DNA of 64,000 nucleotides, from the NCBI RefSeq assembly GCF_005491705.1, contig NZ_CP028092.1, forward strand, positions 496,001 through 560,000. The letters run 5' to 3'. Shown here in pieces: positions 61,994 to 64,000 of the stretch; position 1 is the stretch's first letter; each line of letters starts with the position of its first letter. Origin of the DNA: Pontibacter sp. SGAir0037. GTDB lineage: Bacteria > Bacteroidota > Bacteroidia > Cytophagales > Hymenobacteraceae. The notes beneath the pieces were generated by a model. The model was given only the letters and a program-made list of their open reading frames with translations, had not been told where the DNA came from and did no database searches. Both the position numbers and the translations under genes were made by a program.

Positions 61994-63439
61994 ATGTCCG
62001 ACACCGTAACTACTCCAAAGGAACCCTCTAAAACTGAGAGAAAGTCTAAAACCAATAGTGCCGTTAAATCCTCAAAATCCACCAGTTCAAAATCCACTAA
62101 AAAGAAAGCAGGCGAAACTGCAGTTAAAAAAATTTATGTGCTCGATACCTCTGTTATTCTTTACGACCACAGTGCTGTGTCTAATTTTCAGGATAACGAT
62201 GTAGCCATACCTATTACGGTACTCGAAGAACTGGATAACTTTAAAAAAGGCAACGATATTAAGAACTTCGAAGCGAGAGAGTTCATCCGTTTTATAGATA
62301 AGCTGTCGTCGGAGCACCGGCTGCAGGACTGGTTGCCGCTAAATGGCAAAAATAAAGGGCATTTTAAGGTGCTCATGAAAGAAGAGGCGGGCCTGTTTAA
62401 CGCTACGCAGATCTTTGGCGATAAAAACGATCACCGCATCCTGAATGCAGCTCTGCATCTGCAAATGAAAGAGCCAGAGGCAAAGGTGGTACTCGTAACA
62501 AAAGATATAAATCTCCGTCTGAAGGCAAGAGCCCTGAATCTGCCGGCAGAAGATTATGAGACTGGTAAGATATCGGATGTGTCGGATCTGTATACCGGAA
62601 ACGATACCTTAGAAGATGTTTCATCCAGTGTGGTGAACCAACTCTATGAAAAGGGCCAGTGCGATAGTTCGGATGTGCTGGAAACGCCGCCTGCCGACAA
62701 TCATTTTTTTATACTGAAAAGCTTTAAAAACTCTGTACTGGCTTACTACAACCAGGCCGAGAACCAACTGGAACGGGTAGATAAGCTAACGGCTTTTGGC
62801 ATTAAACCACGTAACGCCGAGCAGGCATTTGCCCTGCATGCACTTCTTAACCCGAAAATAAAACTGGTATCTATACAAGGCGTGGCCGGTACGGGTAAAA
62901 CACTGCTGGCACTGGCCAGTGCCATAGAGCAGCGACGGGAATATAAGCAGATTTACCTGGCGCGCCCCGTGGTGCCGCTCAGCAACAAAGACATTGGTTA
63001 CCTGCCCGGCGATATCAAATCGAAGCTGAACCCTTACATGGAGCCGCTCTGGGATAACCTGAAGTATATACAGAACCAGTTTGCCGAAACCAGCAAAGAA
63101 TACCAGAAAATACGCGACATGGTGGATATGGAGAAGCTGATGATTACGCCTTTGGCTTACATTCGGGGCAGAAGCTTATCCAACATCATTTTTATAGTGG
63201 ATGAGGCACAAAACCTGACTCCGCACGAGGTGAAAACAATTATTTCGAGGGCTGGCGAAAATACAAAGATTGTGTTTACTGGCGACATCTACCAGATCGA
63301 TACACCGTACCTCGATTCCCAGAGCAATGGCTTGTCATACCTGATAGACCGGGCAAAAAATCACCCGCTTTACGCACATATTACCCTTCAGAAAGGAGAA
63401 CGCTCTGAGCTAGCCAACCTGGCAAACGAGTTATTATAA
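61994..63439 (+). CDS. PIN domain-PhoH ATPase (PhoH2/YlaK-like)
   Basis: 481 residues from ATG 61994 (MSDTVTTPKE); the frame reaches 61958 but that stretch is less likely to be coding. A basic, Ser/Lys-rich tail (about 5-40) precedes a PIN ribonuclease domain (about 45-190) with KIYVLDTSVILYDHSAV, the acidic ELDNFKK, and VVLVTKDINLRLKA. The PhoH domain has Walker A GVAGTGKT at 296-303, the LARPVVPLSNKDIGYLPGD block, and Walker B FIVDEAQNLTPHE. Such fusions act as RNA helicase-nucleases. Cytoplasmic. A bidirectional terminator follows. Confidence 0.93.
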   Translation: MSDTVTTPKEPSKTERKSKTNSAVKSSKSTSSKSTKKKAGETAVKKIYVLDTSVILYDHSAVSNFQDNDVAIPITVLEELDNFKKGNDIKNFEAREFIRFIDKLSSEHRLQDWLPLNGKNKGHFKVLMKEEAGLFNATQIFGDKNDHRILNAALHLQMKEPEAKVVLVTKDINLRLKARALNLPAEDYETGKISDVSDLYTGNDTLEDVSSSVVNQLYEKGQCDSSDVLETPPADNHFFILKSFKNSVLAYYNQAENQLERVDKLTAFGIKPRNAEQAFALHALLNPKIKLVSIQGVAGTGKTLLALASAIEQRREYKQIYLARPVVPLSNKDIGYLPGDIKSKLNPYMEPLWDNLKYIQNQFAETSKEYQKIRDMVDMEKLMITPLAYIRGRSLSNIIFIVDEAQNLTPHEVKTIISRAGENTKIVFTGDIYQIDTPYLDSQSNGLSYLIDRAKNHPLYAHITLQKGERSELANLANELL

Positions 63440-63463
63440 AAACACAAGTTAAGGAACTCGCAC

Positions 63464-63508
63464 AGGCTATAGTTGCCCTTTCTGTGAAAGGAAGGGCAAC
63501 TATAGCCT
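63464..63508. terminator. Bidirectional terminator between PhoH and SRPBCC genes
   Basis: 17-bp perfect arms (63464-63480, 63492-63508) plus two inner pairs, 7-nt loop, followed by TTTT on the plus strand; between stops at 63439 and 63510. Confidence 0.85.
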
Positions 63509-63509
63509 T

Positions 63510-64000
63510 TTATCTGGAAGCTCTTTTAGTGCTGTTCTTAACAACCAGCGCTTTAAGCCCGTTTAAACCTGCTGCCATTTCTTCTTCGATCCTCTTTTTT
63601 CTCCAGGCGCCTTGCACTAAAGCAAGCGGGTTATTAGCCAGCGGAGTAGTCTGAAGCCAGACAACCTGTGTACTGTCTCCTGCTTTTTCGAGCTGAAAAG
63701 CACCTGAAGTCTTGTAGGGAGTACCTTCTATGGTTTGCTCGTAGCGAAGAGATACGGGGCTGTTGCTTTCTACAAAAAGAATAAAGCTGTTGCCGAATTT
63801 ATCACCGCTCCAGCGGTGCGTGGCTCCTGCTCCGGACCAGGGGCCGCCATACATGTGGATCAGCGAAGGATCGTTGGCTTTGTTCCAGGGAGTCCATAGT
63901 TCCCATTGAGTAGGATTATGTATATAGCGGTATACCTGCTCGGGCGTAGCCTCGATAAAAATTGCCTGCCTTACCTCGGTTTGCCTGGGTAAAAAATAAT
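63510..64000 (-). CDS. SRPBCC-family protein (START-like fold), N-terminus cut by window edge
   Basis: The frame is open to the right edge: 162 residues are visible and the start lies beyond 64000. An internal ATG at 63854 is not the start, because the upstream in-frame sequence is protein-like (RQAIFIEATPEQVYRYIHNP, TQWELWTPWN). The I-x-A-x-P-x-x-V-(Y/W) opening and hydrophobic-cavity layout (GDKFGNSFILFVES, SLRYEQTIEGTPYKTSGAF, TQVVWLQTTPLA) match polyketide cyclase-like SRPBCC proteins, which bind hydrophobic small molecules. No specific function can be assigned. Confidence 0.82.
   Translation of the reverse strand, partial: YFLPRQTEVRQAIFIEATPEQVYRYIHNPTQWELWTPWNKANDPSLIHMYGGPWSGAGATHRWSGDKFGNSFILFVESNSPVSLRYEQTIEGTPYKTSGAFQLEKAGDSTQVVWLQTTPLANNPLALVQGAWRKKRIEEEMAAGLNGLKALVVKNSTKRASR

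Overview
The window looks like chromosomal DNA of a Bacteroidota bacterium of the order Cytophagales, most like the Hymenobacteraceae (Pontibacter/Rufibacter/Adhaeribacter type); the family is inferred from gene content and not from a marker gene. Supporting signs are TonB-dependent receptors with N-terminal carboxypeptidase-regulatory domains, a DUF4249 lipoprotein partner, M61 peptidases, TolB-propeller/amidohydrolase fusions, IPT/TIG lipoproteins, absence of Shine-Dalgarno signals, and promoters fitting the Bacteroidota TTTG / TAnnTTTG pattern. I see no rRNA, tRNA, insertion sequence, prophage or CRISPR array.

Layout. 1-5.7 kb: start of a TonB receptor (cut by the left edge), a Rossmann-fold oxidoreductase, a serine beta-lactamase-like hydrolase, an ECF sigma factor overlapping a membrane partner, and an EamA exporter. 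5.8-11.3 kb: AI-2E-type permease, rarA, sppA and a purine nucleoside phosphorylase. 11.4-17.9 kb (minus strand): DUF4249 lipoprotein translationally coupled to a TonB receptor, an M61 peptidase and a toast-rack-like secreted protein. 18-20.4 kb: adaptor and ATPase of a MacAB-type exporter whose permease survives only as an N-terminal stub. 20.7-25.3 kb: a surface/OM cluster with an IPT/TIG lipoprotein, an OM beta-barrel gene broken by an in-frame TAG, thioredoxin, and two related genes sharing an N-terminal domain, one of them frameshifted. 25.6-27.8 kb: an unusual four-gene signalling cassette (small Cys-tailed protein, polytopic membrane protein, HisKA_3 kinase, receiver without output domain). 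27.9-35.7 kb: MFS exporter, small HNH protein, OM protein, nicotinate phosphoribosyltransferase, a conserved unknown, a double UspA protein, and two lipoproteins sharing a Cys/His domain, one of them a thermonuclease. 36-46.8 kb: propeller-amidohydrolase, TPR histidine kinase, sbcC and sbcD. 46.9-49.5 kb: periplasmic rhodanese, ArsR regulator, catalase. 49.9-54.4 kb: two secreted amidohydrolase-fold proteins, one apparently without catalytic residues. 54.7-64 kb: DUF4256 protein, PEGA/SHOCT lipoprotein, second M61 peptidase, second catalase, a very hydrophilic disordered protein, META lipoprotein, PIN-PhoH ATPase and a SRPBCC protein cut by the right edge.

How it fits together. Most of the window is housekeeping plus stress and envelope functions: peroxide defence (two catalases whose upstream regions share an OxyR-like motif), DNA repair (SbcCD, RarA), envelope proteolysis (SppA, two M61), signalling and transport. 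Three genes are visibly broken (permease stub, OM barrel, frameshifted paralogue). Many transcription units end in long perfect inverted repeats of 12-31 bp per arm, several shared by convergent genes. The most intriguing unexplained items are the 25.6-27.8 kb cassette, the shared catalase promoter motif, the disordered protein beside catalase 2, and the Cys/His domain shared by the thermonuclease and its neighbour.
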